DNA of 64,000 bases from Lewinellaceae bacterium (GTDB lineage Bacteria; Bacteroidota; Bacteroidia; Chitinophagales; Saprospiraceae): contig JACJYQ010000003.1 of assembly GCA_020636025.1 (NCBI GenBank), forward strand, positions 1 through 64,000. Direction: 5' to 3'. This document shows positions 53,441-61,638 of the stretch, one piece after another; the first letter of the stretch is position 1; the number at the start of each line of letters is the position of its first letter. Made by a program: the position numbers and the translations under genes. The notes under the pieces were generated by a model, which saw only the letters and a list, made by a program, of their open reading frames with translations, was not told the origin of the DNA and ran no database searches.

Positions 53441-53745
53441 TTGGCAGTAAAATTTGTAATTGAACAAATGTAATATCCATTGAAAATATAATGCGGATTT
53501 TAGCAAAACTATTAACGACAAAAATTTAATTTGTCGTTTGACTATCAATTACTTAGTTATTTCAATGTTTGATTTAGTATGTAAACACTTGTGTGAACAA
53601 TCTTGAAACTCAAATCTGCCAAACCTGGTCATTTTAACATTATGAACTCATCTTTTTGAACGAAAATGCTTATATTTAGGGTGAATTTTGAACAGAGCAT
53701 ATCAACCAACTGTTCCTGATTTACTTTTCAATGATTTCAAGAAAA

Positions 53746-53848
53746 CGGTGGAATCCTTGTCTTTGAACGGGACCGCCGTCATTCCACCCTCATTAAGTAG
53801 GGTGTCTCCATATTAAGGGCGGATGATGAACCATTCGCCCTGTTTTTT
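53746..53848 (+). promoter_or_regulatory. attenuator-like structured leader with terminator
   Basis: Three stems occur on the plus strand: GGTGGAAT (53747-53754) with ATTCCACC (53780-53787); CACCCT (53784-53789) with AGGGTG (53798-53803), which competes for the same four bases; and AGGGCG (53815-53820) with CGCCCT (53836-53841), followed by six T (53843-53848). The overlap of the first two stems looks like a switch, and the last is a terminator. It lies 110 bp upstream of the GT4 gene. A stand-alone small RNA ending at the terminator is an alternative. The rest of the 517-bp gap holds no gene. Confidence 0.4.
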
Positions 53849-53957
53849 ATCACGCATCCAATGATCACAGATTTTACAGGTTTTGGGATTACACATATTA
53901 AAGTGTTTTTTGTGCTGTGTCTGATAATATGTGAACCCATACCTGGAAACCCGTAAT

Positions 53958-55022
53958 ATGGAAAGGCAGCGAGTCATTTTAATCAGCCCGGGTTTTACGG
54001 CTAGTATAGAGGATCACAATTGTTTGCCTTATCTTCAATTGTATGTCCGGGAATTGGCAGGCAGCGGCCTGGATGTTCAGGTGATAGCGCTTGATTACCC
54101 ATTTTCCCGAAACGCATATACCTGGCGAGGGATTTCTGTGCAGCCTTGCAATGGCCAAAATAAACGCTGGCGTCGGCCCTTAACGGTATGGAATGCCATA
54201 CGGGCGGGCAACCGCCTGATACGTGAAGCTGGTGATACACAAGTGGTAATCCACAGTTTTTGGCTCGGCTGGACTTCAGTAGTAGGAGAGTGGCTGGCAA
54301 GGCGGCACGGCTTGAAACACATCACCACTTTGATGGGGCAGGATGTGTTGCCAGCAAACAGTCACTGGTTCAAACTGCTAAGTAATGATTGGAAAAAGCG
54401 GCTTGTGGTATTGTCTGATTTTCAAAATGAAACATTGGGAAAGCATTTCGACTTCAAGGCCCATCACGTGATCCCATGGGGTGTTGCTTCGACTGAAATC
54501 CCTTCAAGCTTACCTGATGAACGCCCAATTGATATACTCGGAGTTGGTTCGCAGATCGGGCTCAAAAACTGGAACCTTTGGCTGAATACCATAAAGTTTG
54601 CGTTAATAAAACATCCGAATATCAAGGCTGAGCTCATAGGCGACGGCCCGGAAAGAAGTCATCTGGAAGCAAAAGTGCGCGAGCTAAACCTCGAGCAAAA
54701 TGTACGGATCATCGGCGATTTACCCAGGCCGCAGGTGTTGGATAAAATGCGCCATGCAAAATTGCTGCTACACACATCCAACTACGAATCCCAGGCTTAT
54801 GTGCTATCTGAAGCAGCTATGAATGGTTGCCAGGTGGTAACCACTCCGGTTGGGATTGGTCCTTTAATGGGTTTCTGTGCGGAAGATGCTGCGGGACTGG
54901 CGAAGGGTATAGAAATGACATTGAGTTCAGAGGGCCAAGCAAAACCGGTTACTCCGTTTTTGCTTGTAGATACAGCAGCTTCTTATGCAGACTTGTATAA
55001 CCAGCCACATAAAAACAAGTAA
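53958..55022 (+). CDS. GT4-family glycosyltransferase
   Basis: A 354-residue GT-B enzyme. ATG 53958 (MERQRVILISPGFTASIEDH) is chosen over the in-frame GTG at 53931. The C-terminal donor domain carries LIGDGPERSHLEAKVRELNLEQNVRIIGDLPRPQVLDKMRHAKLLLHTSNYESQAYVLSEAAMNGCQVV, with the ESQ...LSEA pattern replacing the commoner EGFGLVxxEA. The acceptor and donor sugars are unknown. It sits alone between a structured leader and an unrecognised gene. Confidence 0.88.
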   Translation: MERQRVILISPGFTASIEDHNCLPYLQLYVRELAGSGLDVQVIALDYPFSRNAYTWRGISVQPCNGQNKRWRRPLTVWNAIRAGNRLIREAGDTQVVIHSFWLGWTSVVGEWLARRHGLKHITTLMGQDVLPANSHWFKLLSNDWKKRLVVLSDFQNETLGKHFDFKAHHVIPWGVASTEIPSSLPDERPIDILGVGSQIGLKNWNLWLNTIKFALIKHPNIKAELIGDGPERSHLEAKVRELNLEQNVRIIGDLPRPQVLDKMRHAKLLLHTSNYESQAYVLSEAAMNGCQVVTTPVGIGPLMGFCAEDAAGLAKGIEMTLSSEGQAKPVTPFLLVDTAASYADLYNQPHKNK

Positions 55023-55118
55023 TTCACTAATTTTGACGATCACACCACAGCCCTGCTGATTTAGGTAAATCCCACTCAATCATTTTATTCTTTCAAAACA
55101 TAATAATCACAAGCTGAA

Positions 55119-56105
55119 ATGGAAGACAATCAAGGTATAATGGAGTCCCTGAACTCACCACTCACGCACGCCGACATGATCCGCAAATTGGACATGATCA
55201 ATCAGGGACTGGAAGCAACGGGCAGCGACGAGCTGGCCAATCAGTTTATCATCTTTCAACTGAATAATACAGAAACCGGAGGAACTGTACTGGAAACTTC
55301 TACAGTGAATCCTACCCTTGATGGTGGCGATGATGCCCCTGATGTGCAAATGAGCGTTGAAATGATTGCTTTCCATATTGGGAAGGACGAAGGAATACCG
55401 GAAGGAACCCGCGCAACGATGAGACTCGTAATCGGTAAGGACGAAAATTCCCGCGACAAGTTTTTTGACACTGCATTCTGGACCATTGCAGCAGGCCTTC
55501 GCTTATACGATCAGTCAAAAGGAAAAGCAGCTGACAGCAAAGACCTGAAAGCAGATTTTACCAAAGCTTTTGGCAAGCGCCCGATTGAAATCCCCGGTGG
55601 TCTGGCGCGCATGACTTTCGAAGTGGTAAAGCACAAAGAGCCTCAATGGTGGCAACGTGTATTTGGTTTTTTACAGTCAGGCACCGGTCAGGCGCTTACT
55701 TCAGTAATTGGCTTCCCGGCGATTACCCAAACGGCCATTGGACTGGTAGATGAACTGCTGAATAAGCTTAACGAAGACCTCACAGGCGTACTTTTCAAAA
55801 GTCGGCCCCTTACCCTGGCATTAAGTAAAATGGCTAAAGACGATTTTTCAGGTGGTAATCCCAGGGTGAAAGTTGGTTCGCTGAGCCCTGGTTTCTGTGT
55901 TATTGCCCGCGGCCGGGATTACGGTTTGCTCAGCAATGCCGATGCTTATTTCTACACCGCTTATGGCAAACTGGTTCCTTCCTCAGTCACAGAGGAACAG
56001 CTGTTGAATGATGATTACGACGATCCTTTTGAAAATTGCACCTACGGCATCTTCAAGATCGGTATGCGGGGAACTAAGCTGAATCCGGATTTTAACTACG
56101 GGTAA
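55119..56105 (+). CDS. unrecognised 328-residue cytoplasmic protein
   Basis: A 328-residue protein without signal peptide (ATG 55119; a second ATG at 55140 is possible). It has normal codon use and an intact frame. Visible segments: SVEMIAFHIGKDEGIPEGTRATMRLVIGKDENS, FFDTAFWTIAAGLRLYD, PIEIPGGLARMTFEVVKHKEPQWWQRVFGFLQSG, FPAITQTAIGLVDELLNKL and a closing FKIGMRGTKLNPDFNYG. No known catalytic motif stands out. It does not resemble a family I can name. It is flanked by a 97-bp gap and an intergenic repeat cluster. Confidence 0.7.
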   Translation: MEDNQGIMESLNSPLTHADMIRKLDMINQGLEATGSDELANQFIIFQLNNTETGGTVLETSTVNPTLDGGDDAPDVQMSVEMIAFHIGKDEGIPEGTRATMRLVIGKDENSRDKFFDTAFWTIAAGLRLYDQSKGKAADSKDLKADFTKAFGKRPIEIPGGLARMTFEVVKHKEPQWWQRVFGFLQSGTGQALTSVIGFPAITQTAIGLVDELLNKLNEDLTGVLFKSRPLTLALSKMAKDDFSGGNPRVKVGSLSPGFCVIARGRDYGLLSNADAYFYTAYGKLVPSSVTEEQLLNDDYDDPFENCTYGIFKIGMRGTKLNPDFNYG

Positions 56106-56420
56106 CTGAGAGATATACGATATCCGAAATATCATATCCGATATCTGATTTGAACCACCTTGCCCCAAAGGGGCAACATCACACAACTTAGGGCAAAGCC
56201 CTATGCAGGAGCATGCACCGGTAAGCAAGGAGCTCTGAAGGAGCGGCATCAATGTATAAAGAGAAAATGTCACCCCTTCAGGGCTCCTTATCTATAAGAG
56301 CCTTACTCGTAGGGCTGCACCCTACGTTAGGAGATGTTGCCCCTTCAGGGCAGGGTTTCTTTAGCCCTATAATTAGGCTACACCATGCTTCAAGACATGT
56401 CTTGACATAGGATTATGATT
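56106..56420. repeat. hairpin cluster between the 55119 gene and the DUF2064 gene
   Basis: The gap has GATATCCGAAATATCATATCC words at 56114-56134 answered by CGGATATCGCGATATCGGAT at 56440-56459 (partly inside the neighbouring gene), and between them hairpins TTGCCCC-aaa-GGGGCAA (56159-56175), GAGCTC-tgaag-GAGC (56229-56244), GTAGGG-ctgca-CCCTAC (56310-56325) and GCCCC-TTCA-GGGC (56339-56352). No gene. Confidence 0.7.
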
Positions 56421-57047
56421 CTAATTCGTATTCCGTTTCTCGGATATCGCGATATCGGATAAATACCCTTCCCAATCCTCCGCCTCATCAATATCGTTCA
56501 ATTCGGGTAAAAGGAATACAGATTTATCCAGATCATGAATTCTTTTTAAAGTCTTTTCTCTAACAGTTTCTGTACTCCATTCTATTTCTCTGAATACTGA
56601 AGGCTCAAAGTGGTTCATGCCTAACAAGTAATACCCGCCATCGGGTGTTGGCCCCAGCACAAAATCGTGTTGCTCCAGGGCCGCGAAAGCCTGCTCCAAA
56701 ATAGCGCCGTTCAGTTCCGGGCAATCACTTCCGATGATTATAACTTTTTCAGCTCCTTCCTGAAAAACCTGTTCAAAAGCGGCCTCCATTCTTTTTCCAA
56801 GATCACCAGTTGCCTGAAGTCTTTTGTGAAAATGTTCATTCGGCCACAAATCTTGCTCATCGATAAAATTGCTGTAAAACAAATGGCGCTTTGCTGATAC
56901 TTCCATGCTTGCTGCTCTGGTTTTGTCCAAAAGGAACTTATAGATCCTTAATGCCTCTGCATCACCCAGATTTCGTGCGAGCCTTGTTTTTACCTTGCCT
57001 AATTCCGGATTCCGAATGAATAATATGAGCACCCTTGTATTGATCAC
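56421..57047 (-). CDS. DUF2064 (TIGR04282-type) glycosyltransferase-like protein
   Basis: A 208-residue protein, start GTG 57047 (GTG 57032 also possible). LILFIRNPELGKVKTRLARNLGDAEALRIYKFLLD, VIIIGSDCPELNG and FVLGPTPDGGYYLLGM are the conserved blocks of DUF2064 (PF09837), a nucleotide-sugar transferase-like fold; one branch is annotated for arsenosugar biosynthesis. No arsenic genes are nearby, so substrate is open. It overlaps the outer arm of the 56106 repeat at its 3' end. Confidence 0.88.
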   Translation of the reverse strand: MINTRVLILFIRNPELGKVKTRLARNLGDAEALRIYKFLLDKTRAASMEVSAKRHLFYSNFIDEQDLWPNEHFHKRLQATGDLGKRMEAAFEQVFQEGAEKVIIIGSDCPELNGAILEQAFAALEQHDFVLGPTPDGGYYLLGMNHFEPSVFREIEWSTETVREKTLKRIHDLDKSVFLLPELNDIDEAEDWEGYLSDIAISEKRNTN

Positions 57048-57090
57048 TGATTTTATGGATTTTAGGATTACGCAGATTATTGTTTTTGTT

Positions 57091-57193
57091 TATACCTCAC
57101 GCTGTTTGGTTTTGAAAATCGCCTGCGGCTATATCATTGATTAACAGCGTTCAGTATGACAAGTGTTTTCACAACCACTTTGCGGTGGCTATA
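57091..57193 (+). repeat. left copy of 103-bp direct repeat
   Basis: Begins TATACCTCACGCTGTTTGGT and ends CTTTGCGGTGGCTATA. The copy at 57289-57391 lies exactly 198 bp downstream with about 8 differences. Inside are the hairpins CGCCTGCGGC and CCACTTTGCGGTGG. The preceding GATCACTGATTTTATGGATT (57044-57063) belongs to the ATCACAGATTTTACGG family. Confidence 0.85.
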
Positions 57194-57288
57194 GGTCTTT
57201 TGATTAAATACTATTAAATCAGAACATTACAGATCAATTACAGTTTAGAGTGTGTTTATTACAGCAACCCCGGCTTGTAAAATAGAGT

Positions 57289-57391
57289 TATACTTCACGC
57301 TGTTTGGTTTTGAAAATCGCCTGCGGCTAAATCTTTGAATAACATCGTTCAGTATGACAAGTGTTTTCACAACCACTTTGCGGTGGCTATA
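57289..57391 (+). repeat. right copy of 103-bp direct repeat
   Basis: Same sequence as 57091-57193 with about 8 changes, ending 18 bp before the riboflavin synthase start, so it supplies that gene's 5' untranslated region. The 362-bp gap 57048-57409 holds no gene. Confidence 0.85.
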
Positions 57392-57409
57392 AAAGTAACA
57401 AATCAGCGA

Positions 57410-57997
57410 ATGTTTACCGGCATTATAGAATCCCTGGGAAAAGTGACCGCAATTGAGCGGGATCGTTCGAATGTGCATTTTACGGTGGAAAGCAATATTT
57501 CACCAGAACTCAAAATTGATCAAAGTGTAAGTCACAATGGTGTTTGCCTGACGGTTGTGGATGTCCAAAACAGCAGCCATACAGTTACAGCCATTGATGA
57601 AACGCTGCAGAGAAGTAATTTGTCTTCCTGGCAAATCGATAGCCTGGTAAATTTGGAACGATGTCTTCCCATCGGTGGTCGGCTCGATGGCCATTTGGTG
57701 CAGGGACATGTGGACGATGTGGCTGAATGTATTGGTATTCAGGAAAAAGATGGATCCTGGTTATGCACCTTTCGCTACAAACCAAGCCGTACCCAATTGG
57801 TGGTGGAAAAAGGATCTATCTGTATAAATGGCGTAAGTTTAACGGTGGTTAAGCCAGAAAAGGATCTGTTCTCAGTTGCCATCATTCCCTACACCTGGGA
57901 GCATACCAACTTTCATCAATTACAGGCAGGCGCCATTGTAAACCTTGAATTTGATATCATTGGCAAGTACATCGCTGCGATGAGCACCCTTGTTTAA
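57410..57997 (+). CDS. ribE: riboflavin synthase, alpha subunit
   Basis: A 195-residue enzyme that dismutates two molecules of 6,7-dimethyl-8-ribityllumazine to riboflavin. ATG 57410 (MFTGIIESLGKVTAIER) is the canonical start. The two lumazine-binding repeats are visible (about 1-95 and 96-190), with VSHNGVCLTVVD and ICINGVSLTVVKP as matching blocks and GGRLDGHLVQGHVDD in between. No other rib gene or FMN-riboswitch signature is nearby. The stop codon's last base begins a 36-bp inverted repeat. Confidence 0.96.
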   Translation: MFTGIIESLGKVTAIERDRSNVHFTVESNISPELKIDQSVSHNGVCLTVVDVQNSSHTVTAIDETLQRSNLSSWQIDSLVNLERCLPIGGRLDGHLVQGHVDDVAECIGIQEKDGSWLCTFRYKPSRTQLVVEKGSICINGVSLTVVKPEKDLFSVAIIPYTWEHTNFHQLQAGAIVNLEFDIIGKYIAAMSTLV

Positions 57998-58142
57998 TCA
58001 CAGATTTTACGGATTAATGGATTACACTGATTCCTTTTGATTTTAATAGTCATTGTGCTTAATTCTAAAAGGCATTCCAACCTGAATTAAATTTTGTTGA
58101 AAACAAAATCAGTGTAATCCATTAATCCGTAAAATCTGTGAT
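57997..58142. repeat. 36-bp perfect inverted repeat of the ATCACAGATTTTACGG family
   Basis: 57997-58032 (ATCACAGATTTTACGGATTA ...) and 58107-58142 are exact reverse complements over 36 bp around a 74-bp loop. Half-copies with changes occur at 39078-39116, 53871-53907 and 57044-57079. Confidence 0.9.
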
Positions 58143-58200
58143 CCTGTGATGAGTGGTTTAATAAAAAATAGAATGCCCAGCAAATTGGGCCGCCAGAAGT

Positions 58201-60711
58201 ATGAAGAATCTTATTTTACTCCTCATTTGTCTTTTCCCCTTGTTTCTGGTTGCCCAGAAACCTGCTACAACTACTTCCGCTGATATCCAGCTGGCCATAA
58301 AAAAGCTGAATGTATTGGGCTCTGTGTTGTACGTGGCCGCCCATCCGGATGATGAAAACACCCGTCTAATTAGCTATCTGGCCAATGTTAAGCTCTATGA
58401 TGTTACCTATTTGTCTCTTACCCGCGGTGATGGCGGTCAGAACCTGATAGGCCCCGAGATACGCGAATTAATGGGTGTTTTGCGCACAGAAGAGCTGTTA
58501 ATGGCTCGTTCTGTGGATGGCGGTCATCAGCTTTTCTCACGCGCCAACGATTTTGGATATTCCAAGACTGTGGAGGAAACCCTGAATTTCTGGAACAAGG
58601 ATGAGGTGTTGCAAGATGTGGTGTTGGCCTACCGGAAAACTTGCCCGGATGTGGTGATCCATCGTTTTCCCACAAAGAATTACATAACACATGGACACCA
58701 TACGACCTCGGCTATTCTTTCCACCGAAGCATTTGAACTTAGCGGGCGTTCTGATATTTATCCTGAACAGTTATCAATGGCTAAGCCATGGCAGGCAAAG
58801 CGGCAGTTTTTCAACAGTTTTCCTTCCTATTACGGTGATAAAATGCCCCTGGGTGAAAACAAAATTATCTGGACTTTGGATGTAGGCAGCTGGATTCCAT
58901 TGAAAGGAAAAAGTGTGGGTGAAATTGCCGCTGAAAGCCGATCCAAGCACCGTTGCCAGGGCTTTGGCATGTTGGGGAGTCGCGGCTCATCTACTGAGTA
59001 TTTGGATTTTATTCAAGGCGATATGCCTGCTGATCAGGACATTTTTCAAGGGATAAATACCTCCTGGTCGCGTGTAGAGGGTGGAAAACCAGTCGGAGAA
59101 TTGTTGACCCGAATAGAAAAAGAATACCGCGGCGATGACCCGGCAGCTTCTGTGCCTTCTCTTCTCTCGGCGATGCAAATGATCAAGGCGCTCCCTCCGG
59201 GCTACTGGCGCGACAAAAAACTACAAGACATCAAAGAGGTGATTCGCGATTGCCTTGGGTTATATTTGGAAGCGACAGCCGATCAGCCTACGGCCACCCC
59301 GGGCGAGCAGGTAAAATTGCGTCTTGAATGTATTTCCAGAGCCGCTGGAGTCGAGGTGGTTTTGAGTGGATTGAGTGTCATGCCCGGACTGTTTGATACC
59401 ATTGCCGCCATGCCTTTGGAGACAAACAAAGACTGGGCACTAAAGAAAACAATTCAAATCCCTGAAAATGCAACATTCACTTCGCCATACTGGTTACGTG
59501 AACCCGCCACCCTGGGCATGTATCGCGTAGATGATCAACACCTTCGCGGGCTACCGGAGACGCCCCGTTATACCAACGTTCGCTGGAGTTTTACGGTAAA
59601 TGGCAAGCCTCTTGAATTTGAAACGGATGTGGCCTGGAAATCTGGAGAGGCTGCCGTGGGTGAGGTTTGGCGGCCATTTGAAGTGTTGCCGCCAGTTTAT
59701 GTTGAATTTACGGAATCCAATTATCTGTTTAAGGAAAACAGGCAAATTGTCGAAGTCAGGGTCACCGCCGGAAAAGATAATCTGAAAGGCAACGTCCGGG
59801 TGAAGGCGCCTGCTGAAGGCTGGGTGGCGACTTCTGAGGATGGCGAGTATCCACAAGCATTTACCCTGAATAAAAAAGGAGAAGAGAAAACCTTCCGTTT
59901 TATGGTTCAGGCACCTGAAAACAGTTCAGAATGTACCTTGGCAGCCGATGTTGAAGTGGAAGGTAAACGGTATTCAAATCGATTGGTGACTATAAAATAC
60001 GATCATATACCCCAACAAAGCGTATTACTGCCAGCCTCTGCCCATGCGGTAAGGTTTGATTTGAAAGTAAATGCCAGAAAAGTTGGGTATTATATGGGTG
60101 CCGGAGATGATGTTCCCAAGGCCATTACCCAAATGGGCTGTGATGTAAGTCTGTTGCATGATGAAGACCTGAATGCCTCTAGCCTGAAAAGATTTGATGC
60201 CGTGGTCATTGGTGTCAGAGCCTACAACACAAAGGAGGGGCTGTCATTTCATCAGAGCCAGCTGCTAGAATACGTAAAGCAGGGTGGCACGTTGATCATT
60301 CAATACAACACAGATCATGCGCTTCAAATTGAAGAAGAAAATCTGGCGCCGTTCTCCCTTAAATTATCTAATAAGCGCGTAACCGATGAAACAGCAGCCG
60401 TGAGCCTCCTGCTTCCGGAACATCCGGCATTAAACTCACCTAACAAACTGACTGACAGAGATTTTGATAGTTGGGTGCAGGAACGAGGCTTGTACTTCCC
60501 AGAAAGCTGGGACAAGGACTTTGAAGCGCCCCTATCCATGCACGACAAAGGGGAAGACCCGCTGCACGGATCATTGCTTATTGCCCAATACGGCAAAGGG
60601 CATTATGTGTATACCGGATTGTCATTTTTCAGGGAACTGCCGGCGGGAGTACCCGGGGCATTTCGTTTGTTTGCGAATTTGCTTTCGCTGGGGAAAAGTG
60701 AAAAACCCTGA
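58201..60711 (+). CDS. exported PIG-L family deacetylase, long form
   Basis: An 836-residue protein with a signal peptide (MKNLILLLICLFPLFLVAQ). The N-terminal PIG-L/LmbE domain (about 35-260) carries the zinc motif VAAHPDDENTR (AHPDDE) and the later HGHHTTSAI. The family de-N-acetylates sugars such as GlcNAc conjugates. The remaining 550 residues include beta-sandwich-like sequence and a C-terminal glutamine-amidotransferase-like segment (FDAVVIGVRAYNTKEGLSFHQSQLLEYVKQGGTLIIQYNT). This long exported architecture is usual in Bacteroidota. The substrate is unknown. Confidence 0.9.
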   Translation: MKNLILLLICLFPLFLVAQKPATTTSADIQLAIKKLNVLGSVLYVAAHPDDENTRLISYLANVKLYDVTYLSLTRGDGGQNLIGPEIRELMGVLRTEELLMARSVDGGHQLFSRANDFGYSKTVEETLNFWNKDEVLQDVVLAYRKTCPDVVIHRFPTKNYITHGHHTTSAILSTEAFELSGRSDIYPEQLSMAKPWQAKRQFFNSFPSYYGDKMPLGENKIIWTLDVGSWIPLKGKSVGEIAAESRSKHRCQGFGMLGSRGSSTEYLDFIQGDMPADQDIFQGINTSWSRVEGGKPVGELLTRIEKEYRGDDPAASVPSLLSAMQMIKALPPGYWRDKKLQDIKEVIRDCLGLYLEATADQPTATPGEQVKLRLECISRAAGVEVVLSGLSVMPGLFDTIAAMPLETNKDWALKKTIQIPENATFTSPYWLREPATLGMYRVDDQHLRGLPETPRYTNVRWSFTVNGKPLEFETDVAWKSGEAAVGEVWRPFEVLPPVYVEFTESNYLFKENRQIVEVRVTAGKDNLKGNVRVKAPAEGWVATSEDGEYPQAFTLNKKGEEKTFRFMVQAPENSSECTLAADVEVEGKRYSNRLVTIKYDHIPQQSVLLPASAHAVRFDLKVNARKVGYYMGAGDDVPKAITQMGCDVSLLHDEDLNASSLKRFDAVVIGVRAYNTKEGLSFHQSQLLEYVKQGGTLIIQYNTDHALQIEEENLAPFSLKLSNKRVTDETAAVSLLLPEHPALNSPNKLTDRDFDSWVQERGLYFPESWDKDFEAPLSMHDKGEDPLHGSLLIAQYGKGHYVYTGLSFFRELPAGVPGAFRLFANLLSLGKSEKP

Positions 60712-60760
60712 GGTATTTGCAGACTGCAAATTGCAGAAGTGATTTAATAAATTACATTTT

Positions 60761-60823
60761 TCACTCATCACTCATCACTCATCACTCATCACTCATCACT
60801 CATCACTCATCACTCATCACTCA
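60761..60823 (+). repeat. nine tandem TCACTCA heptamers
   Basis: Nine exact copies of a 7-bp unit, filling the gap between convergent genes. The last TCA is the complement of the DUF4290 stop codon (TGA), so the array abuts the gene end. Confidence 0.95.
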
Positions 60824-61519
60824 ATTACGCTTGCGTCTCCGATAATTATTCCCTCCCCCATTGCCGCGGTTATTACTTCGTCCACGGTTTTTGTTATTGC
60901 CGCGATTGCGTTGGCGACCGCGATCTTTGTCGTGTTTGCCAACTCCGGCTGCGAGCTTGTCGAGAGAGTCGTGGCCTTCGTGCAGTTCGAGCATTCCGTT
61001 TGACAGAATTTCCAGATCCTCTTTTACGATGTCGTCGCTTACGTAATGTTCCTTATTCCAGGTTTTGTAGGCGAGTTTCATGTAAGAAGCAATAACCTCT
61101 ACAAAGCCTTCTTTTTTAACTCCGTCCGGCATTTCTATGGCTTTCTGGATTAAGGCATGTACGCTGCTGCCATAGTGGCGCATGCGGGTAGAAGAGGCAG
61201 GGTAGCCAAGCGGCTCCGGTTTTGGCCGGTCTTCCTCCCGGATGATGGCAACACTTGAAGGTGGCTTTACTTCCAGTTCGTAATTGGCAATCGCAAACAC
61301 GTGATTCCATAGTTTCTCCTTGAAATCATCCATATTACGGTTGGGAGTGGTAGGGCTGATGGTTGCCATCAAACCCACAATAGCCTCCACCGTTTTTTGA
61401 CGCTGCTGGTCATTCTCAATGGTTTTGGCATGCGCTATCATTTCCTGAATCGAGCGGCCGTATTCCGGGTATATTATTTGGGACCTTTCGGTATTGTATT
61501 CTATATCAAGTCTATTCAT
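60821..61519 (-). CDS. DUF4290 family protein with RG/N-rich tail
   Basis: A 232-residue protein. LDIEYNTERSQIIYPEYGRSIQEMIAHA, TPNRNMDDFKEKLWNHVFAIANYEL and RMRHYGSSVHALIQKAIEM match DUF4290 (PF14123), restricted as I recall to Bacteroidota. The tail KDRGRQRNRGNNKNRGRSNNRGNG, ending RRRKRN, is basic and RG/N-rich, of the kind that binds RNA, but no function is established. Its stop codon lies in the TCACTCA array. Confidence 0.9.
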   Translation of the reverse strand: MNRLDIEYNTERSQIIYPEYGRSIQEMIAHAKTIENDQQRQKTVEAIVGLMATISPTTPNRNMDDFKEKLWNHVFAIANYELEVKPPSSVAIIREEDRPKPEPLGYPASSTRMRHYGSSVHALIQKAIEMPDGVKKEGFVEVIASYMKLAYKTWNKEHYVSDDIVKEDLEILSNGMLELHEGHDSLDKLAAGVGKHDKDRGRQRNRGNNKNRGRSNNRGNGGGNNYRRRKRN

Positions 61520-61638
61520 AAAAATTTCATTGTTTATTGACCTCTAATCAACTCAAATTAAAGCTGAATTCATCAATATTCTAATCGTTTTAAACGAGTA
61601 AAATCATAAAATCACATTAATCACAAAAATCAAGGTAC

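Noticed and set aside
57048..57409. FMN riboswitch upstream of riboflavin synthase
   Set aside because: The conserved FMN-riboswitch blocks are not seen; the region is a direct repeat with small hairpins.
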